Assembly: GCF_000149955.1 (NCBI RefSeq) | Contig: NC_030988.1 | Coordinates: 2,935,355 to 2,999,354 of the forward strand | From: Fusarium oxysporum f. sp. lycopersici 4287 | Lineage: Eukaryota > Ascomycota > Sordariomycetes > Hypocreales > Nectriaceae | DNA: 64,000 nt | Direction: 5' to 3' | Part shown: piece after piece, positions 22,447 through 34,511 of the stretch | How positions within the stretch are numbered: the first letter of the stretch is position 1 | Layout: each line of letters begins with the position of its first letter | The notes under the pieces: model-generated | The model's input: the letters and a program-made list of their open reading frames with translations, nothing else | Database searches by the model: none | Told to the model about the DNA's origin: nothing | Translations under genes and position numbers: made by a program

Positions 22447-22588
22447 CAAGGATGGGAGTATAACTCAGTTCAAGTCAACGTAAGTTAGCTCACCCCCCTG
22501 GCCTAATTCATATATCCCATTGGCTCCTTGATAAAATGTTGATGTGGGTTGACTTACGTTGACTTGAATTGAGTTGCTCCCATCCTTG
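22447..22588. mobile_element. 142-bp hAT-type MITE with 8-bp target duplication
   Basis: The ends CAAGGATGGGAG and CTCCCATCCTTG are inverted, and the match runs about 44 bp into the element, including TTCAAGTCAACGTAAGT. The element is flanked by perfect 8-bp direct repeats TACAACAG (22439-22446 and 22589-22596), the hAT hallmark. The internal TTCAAGT motifs recall the ends of hAT copy 1. Confidence 0.85.
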
Positions 22589-22752
22589 TACAACAGAACC
22601 TCTTAAACAAACCCACCACCTTAATTCCTCAATTCAACTGGATTCGGAGCATGTTCAAGCCCAGCTCGCAATACAGAAGACTTGGGGCCTTGTGATCAGC
22701 AGTCACACACCGGGGGACCAGGGCCATTACCATCCAAATATCTAGTGTAAGG

Positions 22753-23378
22753 GCGGCCAATATTTGGGCACCTAGGTGCCCAAATAACCGTGGGCATCCC
22801 CCTAGGACACGCAATATTATTGGCTCAAAACTCCCCACATTTTGACAAAGCACTAAAGCCTCAGCCGGCCTTCATGACTCGTACGGCTGGTACAAATGCA
22901 CTAACACCTGAGACTGCGCTAGACATTTGCTGCGTCGACTCAACTACAAAACCATCATTGATACCTGGAGATGGTGTTGCATTGAAATGAAACGTATATG
23001 GGCCAAAGAATATAGTCACTTTCTACTTAATAATCGAGACGTTTTGAGCGCTGAATTGGCGTGTATCCTGTGCTCTTACTCCTCACAGGGCGGCGTTTGG
23101 ATCAGTTTTCATGCTGTCGACTCTGCAGCGCTCCGTGGACCTATAGAATCGTGTTCACCGAAAAATCATGTGTTCAAAACTTTAACCATCCATTAACCCC
23201 ACAGTTAGGCTACAGCAGTATCTTTGAGCCCATTCCCCCGCCCATCTGTCCTGCAACAGCTCTCCAAAGTAGCCCTAACCGTCCTGTTGTAAGCTATGTA
23301 TTGGTGCCACGCTTAGTCGGGCGGCGCACCTGGGTGGGCAACTTTATTTGGGCACCTAGGTGTCTATGTATTGGCCGC
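22753..23378. mobile_element. About 626-bp non-autonomous TIR element
   Basis: The left end GCGGCCAATA...CACCTAGGTGCCCAAATAA and the right end (reading TTATTTGGGCACCTAGGTG...TATTGGCCGC near 23348-23378) are inverted copies. Each arm also contains a local palindrome, CACCTAGGTG. No transposase is encoded and no clear target duplication is seen. Confidence 0.6.
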
Positions 23379-25924
23379 CGCACGTCCACGATTATTAATG
23401 CTCAGTCAGCTGGAGTCTCTGGGGCTATTTTGAGTCGTGGATATCAGAATCAGCATACCAGACCACAGACACAACTGGCCAATGTGTTATTCTTTAGGTT
23501 AGCAAACATAGAATGGAATCATGGATCACCTCCTACTGTTCCCAGTCATTGGGACAGCTGAAACAGCGCCTGGATAGGTAATGCGGGCGTACATCCCGTA
23601 AAACCCCTGTCAAGTGAGAGCGGAGGTGATGTGAGTGATCGGTGTGTAGCGCCAGGGTCAGATTACTCGAGTTTCTACTGTTCGCAGGGAAGACATTCTG
23701 AAGAAAAGTTTGGTTAATGTAGTCGTCTCGCTATTAATCACCCCCTCGTCCGAGTTTTGCTCATCATATGCCCATATTACGCGTCCCGTTATCTCCATGC
23801 CGCTCGATGTGAAGTGTCTGTGCAGTACAGCCAAATCGTTCGTACTCGAACAGATAGGATCGGCTGTTACCGGTTTTGACCAAATTGCTGATTTATATTG
23901 AGCATACGATCTTTTGGCAACTATACTATAACGACCTGGCAGCAGCGCCACTTTAACCGTTAACTAAGGTGGCGTATGGCAGTTATCGGGTCATATTCTG
24001 CCTGCTTCTTTTCCGTTCTTATTCTGCTTACGACCAACGTGGACTCGGCCTAAATAGTTTACATCGGCATTTGCCCTAGGGTGCGAGCTGATGTCCCGAT
24101 CGGGACTCTAATGCAAGCCCTTAGCGAGCTTGGTCGTTAGCTTTAGCCAAGTGAGCCTCGAACAGAGTAATTGAAGTCCGATGCCAAAATCCAAGGTGTT
24201 GGAACACTTTGATCATGCCTCTGCTTCGGAGTTGGTGCATCCATAGGGACAAGGCGGTCAGAAGAGACACGTTTTGGCGATCAAGCCATCTCCTAGCTGC
24301 TTTAGTGTATTCTAGGACGTTTGCCTCTGTATGGGCCTAGATTTAGGATACCTGCATTATTTCATCCTTTATAATTCGCGACCTAGAGCTTAATCGAACA
24401 GTAAGGTCGCTGTCTAGGTATTAGTGACCAGCCGGCGTAGACGAGATAGATTTGAGCAGCGTTAGTAACTCTGTTGGAGAACAGACCTTTTTGGCGATGG
24501 CCCGCGAACTCAGGATAAGTCGCTGTGTGACAGTGCACGGTCGAGAACCTCATTTCACGGCCGTCAGGGGCCTCCCTCGCCAATTACGCCACGACTAATC
24601 GCACTGATTAATGTCCAGTTAAAAAGCGCCCGGCAAGCTAGATGTGCTGAGCGAGCATTCTACGATCATACCACTAGCATATCAACATTTCGGTGCCTTA
24701 TTACTGCCGGTAATTAAAGTTCGGGTTGTTTGAGCTTCTAGCGCTTACAGACTTATCATCGGCAAGAGAAGGACACTGATAGAGGGCCTATAATTAGCGC
24801 TACTTGTACATGCAGGGGCATGGTTTAGGAAATGAAACGGCATAATTTTGTCTTGTCTTCATCGGTTTGCTGCTGAATCAATTTATTGCCACCGGCAGCC
24901 CCTGGTTCCTACCTTTAAGCAAAAACCTGGCCACAGGACGATTGTTGAGTGGGAGGGGCAGAAGAGGAATATTTTGTGACGATTGGGTTTCCCAAGGGAT
25001 AAACTAGTTCGTACTAGGTTTATGTTGGTAGGATTGTAGGGCGCAATACTGAGCGTAGCGAGGTATTATCACGTCTCTCAATAGACGAGTAATACTTATA
25101 AGGCTTATTGTCATAAAGAAGTTTTATTAATAGCTAGTAAGCTCAAGTCTATGAAAGTGCTAATAAACGTGATCTATATACTTATGTGTGCTTACGGGGA
25201 TTAGTGAGGTTATCGTGGGATCAGTGCTGATCGCTGAGTCTCGGCACTAATCATTCTGGGATTCTTCGTGGTGTGATTGGTAAAAGTTGTGGGGACCTTG
25301 GAGGTACATAACCGCTGTGTCGTAACATATTGAGACCTTAGCTAATGCTAATGATGTCTGGTGGATTAAAGAGCTCGGGATCTATCTTCACGGACTTGGG
25401 AGCGATTAAAGGTCATGATCATGTCAGTGGCGCCGGACTGTCCAAGGTTTTGAGCTCCCGAGTCTTTTTGTCCCCCGAAACCAGTCAGCCGTACGTGCCG
25501 AAGTCACGGCGCCTGAGCTAGTAAATGATCGGTACCCGCAAGTCCTAGGCATATTGGATGATATGAAACGGAAAGCAGTAAGCCACTGGGCTGACCCAAA
25601 CCGCCACCTACTCCCAAACACAGGTGCACGTACATGCTGCGGGAGCAGCCGACTCGGCAGTGAAAGTCGATGATTACTTTCTTCTATTCTTGACCAGGAA
25701 ATTAAACATTTCAAGCAGCCAATAAACTTGTTTGAAAATTATTAACTGTGCATTTCCTGGACGTAGAAGTCGCCATCTTGGCCTTGCTTGCCTCTGGTAC
25801 GTCTGCTCAAGATGAGATCGGCATGGGGTTGCAGATGACTTAGGGTTAACCTAAACCTTTGAAACTCTATTTGCTCTGCACCATCGGAGGGTAACAGGCT
25901 CGACAGGACGCGCTTTTGAGTTGA
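23379..25924. other. Gene-poor stretch
   Basis: Only short frames without motifs. No RNA gene, no clear repeat arms. It may be old decayed mobile DNA. Confidence 0.35.
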
Positions 25925-26068
25925 TTATATGCTGGATAGTGGTCTGTTCTGTAATTTGCGAAAGCTTTACGTAGATTTTAGCACTAGAGACTCTAGTTCG
26001 GCACGTCCTATACCCCAATAGGGGACTTTACGGGCCTCACGGCCCCCGGACGAAAAATATACATATCT
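25925..26068 (+). mobile_element. 5'-truncated LINE 3' end
   Basis: This stretch matches the 3' end of the LINE at 28.6-34.5 kb: both share ATATGCTGGATAG, GCACGTCCT, then CGGCCCCCGGACGAAAAATA followed by TACAT. The copy is diverged and contains only the terminal part, typical of aborted target-primed reverse transcription. Confidence 0.7.
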
Positions 26069-26607
26069 GTACCATCGGAATAGTTGAGCTAACCCTTTTT
26101 GATAAAACTAAATGAATGGTTCCACTTTCATCCTGTTGCCGAAACCCCGCATTTAGTCCTTTAAGGATATAGTGGGGGGAGGGGGCAAAAAGTATTTGAC
26201 CTCCCCTTGTTAGCTTGAACCATGTGACTAGCCCAGTTAGTCACGTTGTGATTGTGCCATAAGAGATATCATTTTATTTACCTTGGTCAAGTCCTCTACA
26301 TGAAACGTACTTACACGAGTGCCCTAGCTTGATTTTATGCCGAATAGACTTTATTAATTCAGTTCCGGCCAGCTCGCCTGTGATGTGGAATTATGGCACT
26401 GTAAGCCGATATATCAGGAAATAGAAGGCTAGTATTTACGACGTGCTGGGGCTCTGCGATACCTTTGATAGTTTCAAATGTGTTTCAGAATGTTCTATCA
26501 TGAGGCGATTGCTGAACTGCCGGAAGATTGTCCACTTTGCCGACGCCAAAGACGTAGAACCTCAATATTATTGAGCACAACTGTGGGATGAGGGCTTTCG
26601 ATCTTCC
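26069..26607. other. Short gene-poor stretch
   Basis: Nothing recognisable; it contains the upstream region of the unassigned frame at 26811. Confidence 0.3.
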
Positions 26608-26810
26608 TTGTTATTTAAAGTCTTGAACATCATCTACATTCCCAACCATACCCAAAAGATCAGCCATATCCCAACACCATTCATTAGACAAGCGCTACAG
26701 CGTCTTTCGGCGAGTGAAGCGGGACTTCAACGCACTCTGATTACACAGACACTTTCCGAACCTTTGGCAAATGCCCTAGCCAAACGCTTTCATCAACTAT
26801 CAATCAAGCC

Positions 26811-27392
26811 ATGAATGACGCCATTGTCGCCCTTGACGACATAATCGTCGATCTAAAGCCGCTTGCACCACAGGATTCTGCAGAGGAAATGCCTAGAACT
26901 TTCGATGTTGGGAAGTTTTCATTAGACTCCCTATTTGTAAATGAGACTGTCTTTAGTTACTCAAAGCCCAGCGATGCCACGTGGAAAGAGTACCCATGCT
27001 CCCTTTCATTTGTGCCAGAGCCCAAGGAGAGGCAGGTGACTGCCGCTACAGGAAATGACGATCATATTTTCGTATTTAAGCATGACAGGCTGCAGCAAAA
27101 AGTCAATAGCTGGCTATCCAAACTTCCAGATCAACTGGGAGCTGATTTAAGGTGTGTTGACGTAAGATTTGAGGTAGGATCATCAACTAAGAAGAACGCA
27201 TCTAATAGGCAATATAGACCTTGCAACACAATACTCCAAAACTTGAGTCGACCGGAACGGCCGCCCGAACATCACGAGATATGGGACAACAAAGAGAGTC
27301 CATTACTGGAAAGCCTGGAATGCAAAGACTCTTGTATCACATGGATCTCTTCAACAACTGCAATTGTGGTAATCATGCTGCAAGAACGCTAA
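26811..27392 (+). CDS. Unassigned protein, probably frameshifted
   Basis: A 193-codon frame with no family I recognise. Composition is ordinary (mixed charged and hydrophobic; no signal peptide). A 68-codon frame (26608-26814) overlaps its start by ATGA, and another frame (27221-27586) containing Cys-rich CNCGNHAARTLIEECH and NLREILDDYYVALLHMQTCFRL continues beyond it. The three may be pieces of one gene broken by indels or unrecognised introns. Do not treat the boundaries as firm. Confidence 0.35.
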   Translation: MNDAIVALDDIIVDLKPLAPQDSAEEMPRTFDVGKFSLDSLFVNETVFSYSKPSDATWKEYPCSLSFVPEPKERQVTAATGNDDHIFVFKHDRLQQKVNSWLSKLPDQLGADLRCVDVRFEVGSSTKKNASNRQYRPCNTILQNLSRPERPPEHHEIWDNKESPLLESLECKDSCITWISSTTAIVVIMLQER

Positions 27393-27586
27393 TTGAAGAG
27401 TGCCATGTCGCTGGAGAAGATAGTCCGCCAACCGGGGAATTTAAACCTCATGCTCAGATGAATCTTCGAGAGATCCTCGACGACTATTACGTGGCCCTGT
27501 TGCACATGCAGACATGTTTCAGGCTTACGGGTTTTTGTACCTTGCGTTATCGCCCATTGATACGACGCCAGTATCCTAGAGGTTAG

Positions 27587-28624
27587 GAAGAAGCCTGTGA
27601 GAGCATTGAACTGATAACCATACGTAATATATCGCGAAGGTAGATAAAACTTTACCGGCTGGAGATGTAAAGCATCGAGAGCATGATTTGTTGTATATGA
27701 CAAGGACAACCGTATTTGCTTCAGGGTTTGAATTCAGTGTTTTCAATAATTCGGCCACTGTCCGTGTGTTTTTATTAATGCAATTAGCTGGACTCCATAT
27801 TCTCTCCAGAGCTACCCTTCCTTGATTCTATAAGGATGATCTTTTGGCCGCCGACTAATTATGTCGTTCGCCTTCGAGGAGGTCAGACCTTGGCGCTCAA
27901 CAAAACATTTATATATATTACCAGTATTATCCTCTTCAGAAAGGACTTTGAAGCCTTTAGATATAATTTTCAGGGGCCATTATAGCATCTCCTTATTTGC
28001 GTTTCAAAGTTTTTAGACTACGGGTACAGTCTTTAGTGTCATTAATACCCAAGTAGTCTTAGTGGTAAGCCATCCCCTAGGGAGGCATTAGAGTATGGAG
28101 CTTTATGCTGTGCTCCAAGACTTTCCTCTTTGGGCTGGCAGGAGCGCATCAGAATCTCTTGGTATTGTTCCTGCTCTTAATACCTTGATCCTTCAATATA
28201 GTATCACCGGATCACCACGTTGCCCTTGTCGATTATCTCGGTTCACCCACAATCCCTCATGACCGAACCCATGGAACGTCACTCAATTACTCTCTGAAGG
28301 TAACCAAATTACATATGGCAGAGTTACCTTCATTTTCTGCTCGAAGCTTATCATATCCATAGGTTTTTCTGTTGATCCCGACGACCTTGAATTCTTGTCT
28401 ACTGTATCAGCGTGTACGTTAGCCCCTGACCTGCACCCGACCTGCTTACCCTGAAGGGGCCCAATGGATGGACTGGTCCATACACTCATCGGCTCAACCT
28501 TCCTTTGTCATCACACTTTCTTGGCATACAAGTGTTAAGAAAGTGGCCCTGTCTGCACCAAGATCCTTAACAAGCGCACAACAAACGACCCAACCTGCGC
28601 TTCGCGCAGCCGCAAGCCGCGGCG
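27587..28624. other. Stretch upstream of the LINE
   Basis: No gene is supported. The 3' part must include the 5' untranslated region of the LINE, but its 5' end could not be placed because no target duplication was identified. Confidence 0.35.
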
Positions 28625-30265
28625 ATGGCCTCGTCCATGACGAGCCCGCCCGCTGTCTCGGATCGCTTTGATCTTGGGATCCACACTCCCGCCAATCTAA
28701 ACCGAGAAGCCCGTGCAGCTCTCCTGCAAAACAGCCCTGCAATCGTCAACGGTCCCGTTGGTGTTTCACCCGGACTCGGGCGGACGGCGCAGACACCGTC
28801 CTCACCACTCAACGCCGCCACCACTGCTGCAGCTGTGGAAGGAGCTGAGCGTGCCAACCCCACATCGATCTATGATCAGCCAATCTCTATTATCAAATCG
28901 GCCAATGACCTCGCCCGCGAGCGCGTGGAAGAGTACAACGCCAAGCTGATGGTTTTCCAGGCCTTCTGCGCCAAGTTTGAAGAAGCCGCTCAGCAATTCA
29001 CCGCTGGACCGCAGCGACGTTTCGCTCGGCAATTCGCCGACAGCTTCCTCGGCATTTGGAAACAAGAGCTTTCTGGCGATGCACCAGCTTCTAAGCCTAC
29101 CTACAGCAGCGTCGCCGCCTCGCTCCCCACTGACCGCGCCCGCCCAACTCCCCAACATCAACAACAACAACAACACCGACAATCTGACCCACTTCATCGC
29201 CAAGGGCAACAATCGACCATCGCTCCACCCCGACAAGACCTCCGTGTCTTCATCCGTCTAGAAGCCGGAGCTCCGGCCAGGGCCCACAGTAGCTATGCCA
29301 TCCGGACCCTGATCCGGGAAAAGCTCGGCGCCGTCTCAGACAAGATCCGACAGGTGTTTGAAGTCAGATCAGGATGGGCCATCCTGGCTGCCGACCTCGA
29401 AACGCGCGACTTTCTCGTAGAGAAGCGGGCCGAGTGGGCGGCTGAGCTGGGAGCTATGGCAGTAGAAACGAACAAGGAATGGCACACTTATGTGGTCTCA
29501 GACTTTCCCAGAAGACTGACCGACTTTCGCGGCAATGAGGTGGATAGTGACAGCGTTGTCAGCGATGAGATAGAAATCCAGACAGGGCTCAAGCCCGTTG
29601 ATATACGTACTGGGAGACAATTCTCGGATAATCCCTTGACCAAGACTCTACTTGTGTCCTTTCTCAAGCCCACCAAGAGATTCTGGTCCCTCTTTGGCAG
29701 CCGTGCAGCCAGACTCATAGACAAAACCGTCCAACCTAAACAGTGCAAAACGTGCTGGGACTACCACTTTGCCCGCAACTGCCGTAGACAGCCAGTCTGC
29801 CGACGCTGTGGCAAGACTGACCATATCGCAGACGGCTGTGCTGCATCAGAACAGTGCGTCAACTGCTTAGGGCCCCACGAGGCCAACCTTCGTAAGTGCC
29901 CAGCTCGGCCGAAGAAAGTACGCGGCGTCCTTCGCCGGCTTACCAAAGAACAACGAGAACACGTCCGAATGGTGGGCGCGGAAACATACCGACAACGATA
30001 TTCAGAAACACAACTAGAGACGCATATGGAAACCCAACAAGGAGCGGCTGAGCTGCGAAGGGGCGACATCGGACTAGATGAACAGCCAGACGCTCACGCT
30101 CCGAGTCCAGCTGCGTCGGGAGCACCCTCGTGCATCATGGTGGCCACAGCTCCCCGGGCTACCTACGAAGCAGAGGAGGAGCCTGAGCATCATGGACTAA
30201 GCTCACCGAAGAAGAAGCGTCGTATAATCCTGACAAGCCGTACTCATGACTATGACCAGGAATAG
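28625..30265 (+). CDS. LINE ORF1, gag-like RNA-binding protein
   Basis: A 546-codon frame. The N-terminal half is Ala/Pro/Gln-rich with a poly-Gln stretch; the centre has a conserved folded segment; the C-terminal part has three Cys/His knuckles in a row (CKTCWDYHFARNC, CRRCGKTDHIADGC, CVNCLGPHEANLRKC), as in nucleocapsid-like ORF1 proteins. It should coat LINE RNA and act as a chaperone. A basic PKKKRR patch near the C terminus may be a nuclear signal. Its stop (30265) overlaps the ORF2 start by 20 nt in a different frame, so ORF2 may be translated by reinitiation. Confidence 0.85.
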   Translation: MASSMTSPPAVSDRFDLGIHTPANLNREARAALLQNSPAIVNGPVGVSPGLGRTAQTPSSPLNAATTAAAVEGAERANPTSIYDQPISIIKSANDLARERVEEYNAKLMVFQAFCAKFEEAAQQFTAGPQRRFARQFADSFLGIWKQELSGDAPASKPTYSSVAASLPTDRARPTPQHQQQQQHRQSDPLHRQGQQSTIAPPRQDLRVFIRLEAGAPARAHSSYAIRTLIREKLGAVSDKIRQVFEVRSGWAILAADLETRDFLVEKRAEWAAELGAMAVETNKEWHTYVVSDFPRRLTDFRGNEVDSDSVVSDEIEIQTGLKPVDIRTGRQFSDNPLTKTLLVSFLKPTKRFWSLFGSRAARLIDKTVQPKQCKTCWDYHFARNCRRQPVCRRCGKTDHIADGCAASEQCVNCLGPHEANLRKCPARPKKVRGVLRRLTKEQREHVRMVGAETYRQRYSETQLETHMETQQGAAELRRGDIGLDEQPDAHAPSPAASGAPSCIMVATAPRATYEAEEEPEHHGLSSPKKKRRIILTSRTHDYDQE

Positions 30266-33200
30266 GTACTCGCAGACACGAAAGAACGATAAGAAGCCAC
30301 TCAAGGTCTTCCAGGCCAACGTCGGCAAGATCCCTCCGGCCCACGACTGCGCCCTGGCGCTAGCCGACTCGGAACGATATGACATTGTACTCCTGCAGGA
30401 GCCGTGGACAGCTCATACTAAAGCCCGCTGCCTAACCAAGACACATCCTGCGTACGACACGTTCACGCCAGTCGACATGTGGAACAGCAACGACACTCGG
30501 CCTAGAGTGATGACATATGTCCGACGAGACCCAAGACTTCTGGCTGACCAGATTCGCCCCTTTGAGACACGTGACATCCTTTGGATCACAGTCAACGGCA
30601 TGACGATAGTCAACTTTTATCGCCAGAACGACGAGAGGGATGCCCTAAACACGCTGCTTCGCTGGCCTGTTCCGGAGCGCTGCCTCGTTGCTGGCGATTT
30701 CAATGCCAGGCATCGTAGTTGGCAGACGGGCCAAGCGACGAACCGCGGCCACGAGGTAGCGGGATGGGCGTCAGAGAATGACCTCAATCTTCTTAACACT
30801 CTAGATATCCCGACAAATCCACACGGCAACACGATTGACCTGGCCTTCACCAATATGCCACTGGCCGAAGCTACCGTCGAGGACCATCTCGCCACTAGCT
30901 CCGACCACTTCACGCTCAGCTTGACCTTCCTTGACATCAGATCGACTCCGGTACAACCGGCCAAGATCCGAGTCAAGACGGAAGACGAGCTTAAACGATT
31001 CGTCGAGATCGTAGAGCTTGGCGCTACAGGAATACCCCTGACAGATTCGACCCCCGAGGAGCTGGACGAGCTTGCCTCTTCACTTGTGAGTCTACTAACA
31101 TCAGCAGCAAAAGCGTCTGGGAGGCCCGCACGGAAAGGCGGACGTCCGGCTCCCTGGTGGACGGAGGAGTGCGCCGACGCCGCGGCTGCTTTTCGAGCCA
31201 TCAGAAGAAGCTACCTGCTCGGCTTCAACCAGGATGTTCAGATCGCCAAAAGAGGCTTTCATCGTGTAGTCCGTCAGGCCAAGAGGCGCTATTGGCGTAA
31301 CCTCATCGATGGCTTCTCCAGCAGTAGCGATGTTTTCAAAGCTGTCCGGTGGCTAAAGTCCCCAGGAGCCTTCCAGCCGCCACCTCTACAGGTCGATAAC
31401 GTCGTGTATGAAAGCCAGATAGATAAAGCCAACGCACTCCGACAGGCCACGCTTGAACGAAGAACTGCGGAGGACGACATCGCAAACGCATGGACGCCAG
31501 TATTCCCACCTAGATCGATCCCATTCTCTCCCGAAATCTCTCTAGAGGAGGCGCAATATGCGACTTGTTACACAGGCAATACATCCCCAGGGTCAGACAA
31601 CATCACAGTCAAACTTCTTGAAGCAGTATGGCATATTATCGGTACACACGTCCGTCGTCTCTTCGAAAGATGCCTTACCACAGGCCATCATCCAAAACCA
31701 TTCAAGGAGGCGGAGGTGGTCATGATCGCGAAACCGGGACGCAGAGACCTCACAGAGCCACGAGCGTGGCGACCTATCTCACTACTCTCCTGTCTTGGCA
31801 AGGGACTGGAACGACTGATCGCACGCCGCCTAGCCTGGGCAGCGGTGCATTACAACGTCTTGCACCCACAGCAAGCTGGAGCGCTCCCCAAAAGGTCTGC
31901 GACAGACCTGGTGACAGCTCTGATCCACGATATCGAAGAAGCGTTTGCACGCAAGAAGGTGGCGACTCTAGTCACAATGGACGTCCAAGGTGCTTTCGAC
32001 ACCGTCATGTGCAACAGGCTAGTTCTGCGTCTACGCGAACAAGGCTGGCCTGACTATCTGGCTCGTTGGGCTGGCTCCTTCATGGGCGGCCGGTCTGCGC
32101 GTGTCAGGTACCAAGACACCGTCACGGCCTCTTCTCCCCTTCAGTGCGGCCTCCCTCAGGGGTCGCCGGTATCGCCAATTCTCTTTCTACTCTATACTGA
32201 GCCAATCTACCGACTAGGAAACCCTCAGGGTCGCTTCGGTTATGCTGATGACACGGCCATCCTGTCCATAGGCGACACAGTAGACGAAACTACGGCTATG
32301 ACTTCCGGGGCCATCGACGAGATGGTGCGCTGGGGAGCGACGAACGGTGTCTCCTTCGACTCGAAGAAGACTGAAGTCATGCACTTCTCTCGCAGCAAAC
32401 TCAGGACCGCCCCGGCAGTACGTCACGGCGACATCGAGAAACATCCCGAGTCAGCCCTACGCTGGCTGGGCATCTGGCTTGACAGCAGGCTATCGTTCCG
32501 AATCCATGTAGAGAAGTGGGCGGCGAAAGCGCAAGCCGTGGCCTACCATCTGCGAGGACTCACCAACACGAAACACGGCCCGCTGCCGGCTGCCGGCTGC
32601 CGTACGAAGTGCCGTTAGGGCATGTATCGAGCCCGTGCTGCTCCACGGCTCCGAGGCCTGGTACCCGGGCACATCCAGGCCGCGATGGAATCAACCCAGT
32701 AAAGACTTACCTTCAAGCAACCAACATCTCATACAGAGAATGACCAAAGCCATGAACCAGGCCATGAGAGCTATACTTCCCGTCTGGAAGACAACACCTA
32801 TTGCTGCTCTCCACCGAGAAAGTGGGATACCGCCAGTCGCGCAACTCCTTGAATCACGACGACTCCGATTCTCTGCACGGCTCAAATCGCTTGATGAGGC
32901 TCACCCTCTGGCGAGGCGAACGCGTCCGCCCAGCCAACCTGCTTACCACGACCTCATAAAACGAAGATATCAAGCACAGACGGAAAGTAGCTTCCGAACA
33001 CGTCTTCGACGCACAGATGAGCTCCTTGCGCCGTGCGCGCGACCGAAGCTCATCCAGCGATGCTTCAACCAAGAACAAATGCCACCGCTGCAGACAGCGT
33101 CGAAGAAGGAAACGGCCGACGCTTTCCTCCGTTGGGTGCAGTCACTCGATCCGCTAACCCTAGTAATATACTCAGATGGCTCTCTCTCCTCTCAGGGAGC

Positions 33201-33987
33201 TGCCAGCTACGGCTTTACTATTCACCAGGGCAACTTCCCCGTCCTCGACGGGTCAGGTCGCCTTGGACCTGCCGAAGCTACAGGGGCGCTCCAGGGCTTG
33301 AAGGCCGCTCTAAACCTACAAGAATCAGTTTCACGAAACATCATAATCTGCCTAGACAATCTTGCAGCTGCTACATGCCTGCGAGGCACACCTTCCGACT
33401 CCTCACAGGACGTCTTTCTCGAGTTTCAGGCACTAGCGGCTTTGCATGGAGCCACACAGGTACGCTGGGTGCCAGGACACACCGACATCCCCGGCAACGA
33501 ACAGGCCGATAAACTGGCCAAAGCAGCATCATCAGCCCCCGAGCCTGGGCAGGCTCAGCCAACACTAGCATACTTGCGAAGGATCGCAAGACAGAAACCG
33601 AAAGAAGCATTCGAGACGTGGTGGTCGACCTCTGCCCCTGAGCAGTATAAGAGGCTCAATCTCAAGGCGACTACAGGCTGCCCGCCGGAGCTTTCGCTCC
33701 CGCGCGCAGCCTTGCACCATCTGTTGGCAGCGAGATCCCTTCACGGGGACTTCGCTGCGTATCACGAGAGATTCGACCATGTCGACGCACGCCTAGTCTG
33801 CTCATGTGGCCGACGCAAAGCACCGGATCACATCTTCTACTGCAGAAAGATACCGCCGCGTCACCGGATGAGGCTTGCACCCTCACCGAATGCAGCGGTC
33901 AATCTAGCAATAGGAAAAGACTTTACCAAATATATCGACCTATCCAAGGCCAGCGCGTTCTTTGGAAATATCTGCCCTCGCTACTAG
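30246..33987 (+). pseudogene. LINE ORF2: endonuclease, reverse transcriptase, RNase H; one frameshift
   Basis: The first frame, 30246-32618, holds an APE-type endonuclease (LLQEPW, VAGDFNARH, SSDHFTL) and a reverse transcriptase (TMDVQGAFDTV, GLPQGSPVSPILF, catalytic FGYADDTA). The second, 32635-33987, holds the thumb remainder, an RNase H with the acidic set YSDGS, Glu in PAEATGAL, CLDN and GNEQADKLAK, and a terminal Cys/His motif (CSCG...DHIFYC). The break coincides with three tandem copies of GCTGCCG at 32582-32602; two copies would restore the frame. Apart from this the protein is open, so the element may have been active recently. Nuclear target-primed reverse transcription is the known mechanism. 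Confidence 0.88.
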
Positions 33988-34511
33988 GCGAACACGACTC
34001 GAGAAGCACTCGCGTCTCTCTTTCTCTCTTTCTCTCTTTTTATTTTCAATACGTTTCTTTTGTTACCTTTCCTCTTTCTTATATGCTTGCAGCTAAATGG
34101 AAGGCGCTGATACGCCCTCCATCCGACTGCGATCACTCGGAGGCAGCCCCGCGACAACCGCGTTGAGAGGCTCACGATCGCCTAAAAACAGGCTTACCTT
34201 GCGGCTGTCATTCATCAGCCGCGCTTGATCATCCCGCTGACGGGTAGCAAGCTTGATAAGATGCGCCATTTGTGCTGTTGATATGCTGGATAGAGCGCAG
34301 TTTGTTGACGCGTTCGCAGAAATTGGACTCTGAGGGGAAGACTAATTTTCGCGTAGCGGATGACTAATCCTCGTTAGGGCCAAATATCTCTGTAATTAGC
34401 GTATAGATAGACTGTAATTCCTCTAGCTCAGCACGTCCTGTGCTCCAGTAGGAGACTTTTTGGGGCCTACGGCCCCCGGACGAAAAATATACATAACATA
34501 ACATAACATAG
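33988..34511 (+). other. LINE 3' untranslated region and tail
   Basis: It has a pyrimidine-rich stretch (about 34015-34080), then sequence shared with the truncated copy at 25925-26068, then CGGCCCCCGGACGAAAAATA and (ATAAC)n. The shared end probably carries the reverse-transcriptase recognition structure. Confidence 0.65.

Larger units (their letters stand above)
28625..34511 (+). mobile_element. Tad1-like LINE (non-LTR retrotransposon), nearly full length
   Basis: ORF1 (gag-like) is followed by an overlapping ORF2 (endonuclease, reverse transcriptase, RNase H) and a 3' region ending in ATAAC-type units (about 34491-34511). This order and the RNase H domain place it near the fungal Tad1 clade. 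Codon use is GC-rich with few lesions, so the insertion is younger than the RIP-decayed block to the right. The 5' boundary is approximate; the element could start tens to hundreds of bases before 28625. Confidence 0.85.
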
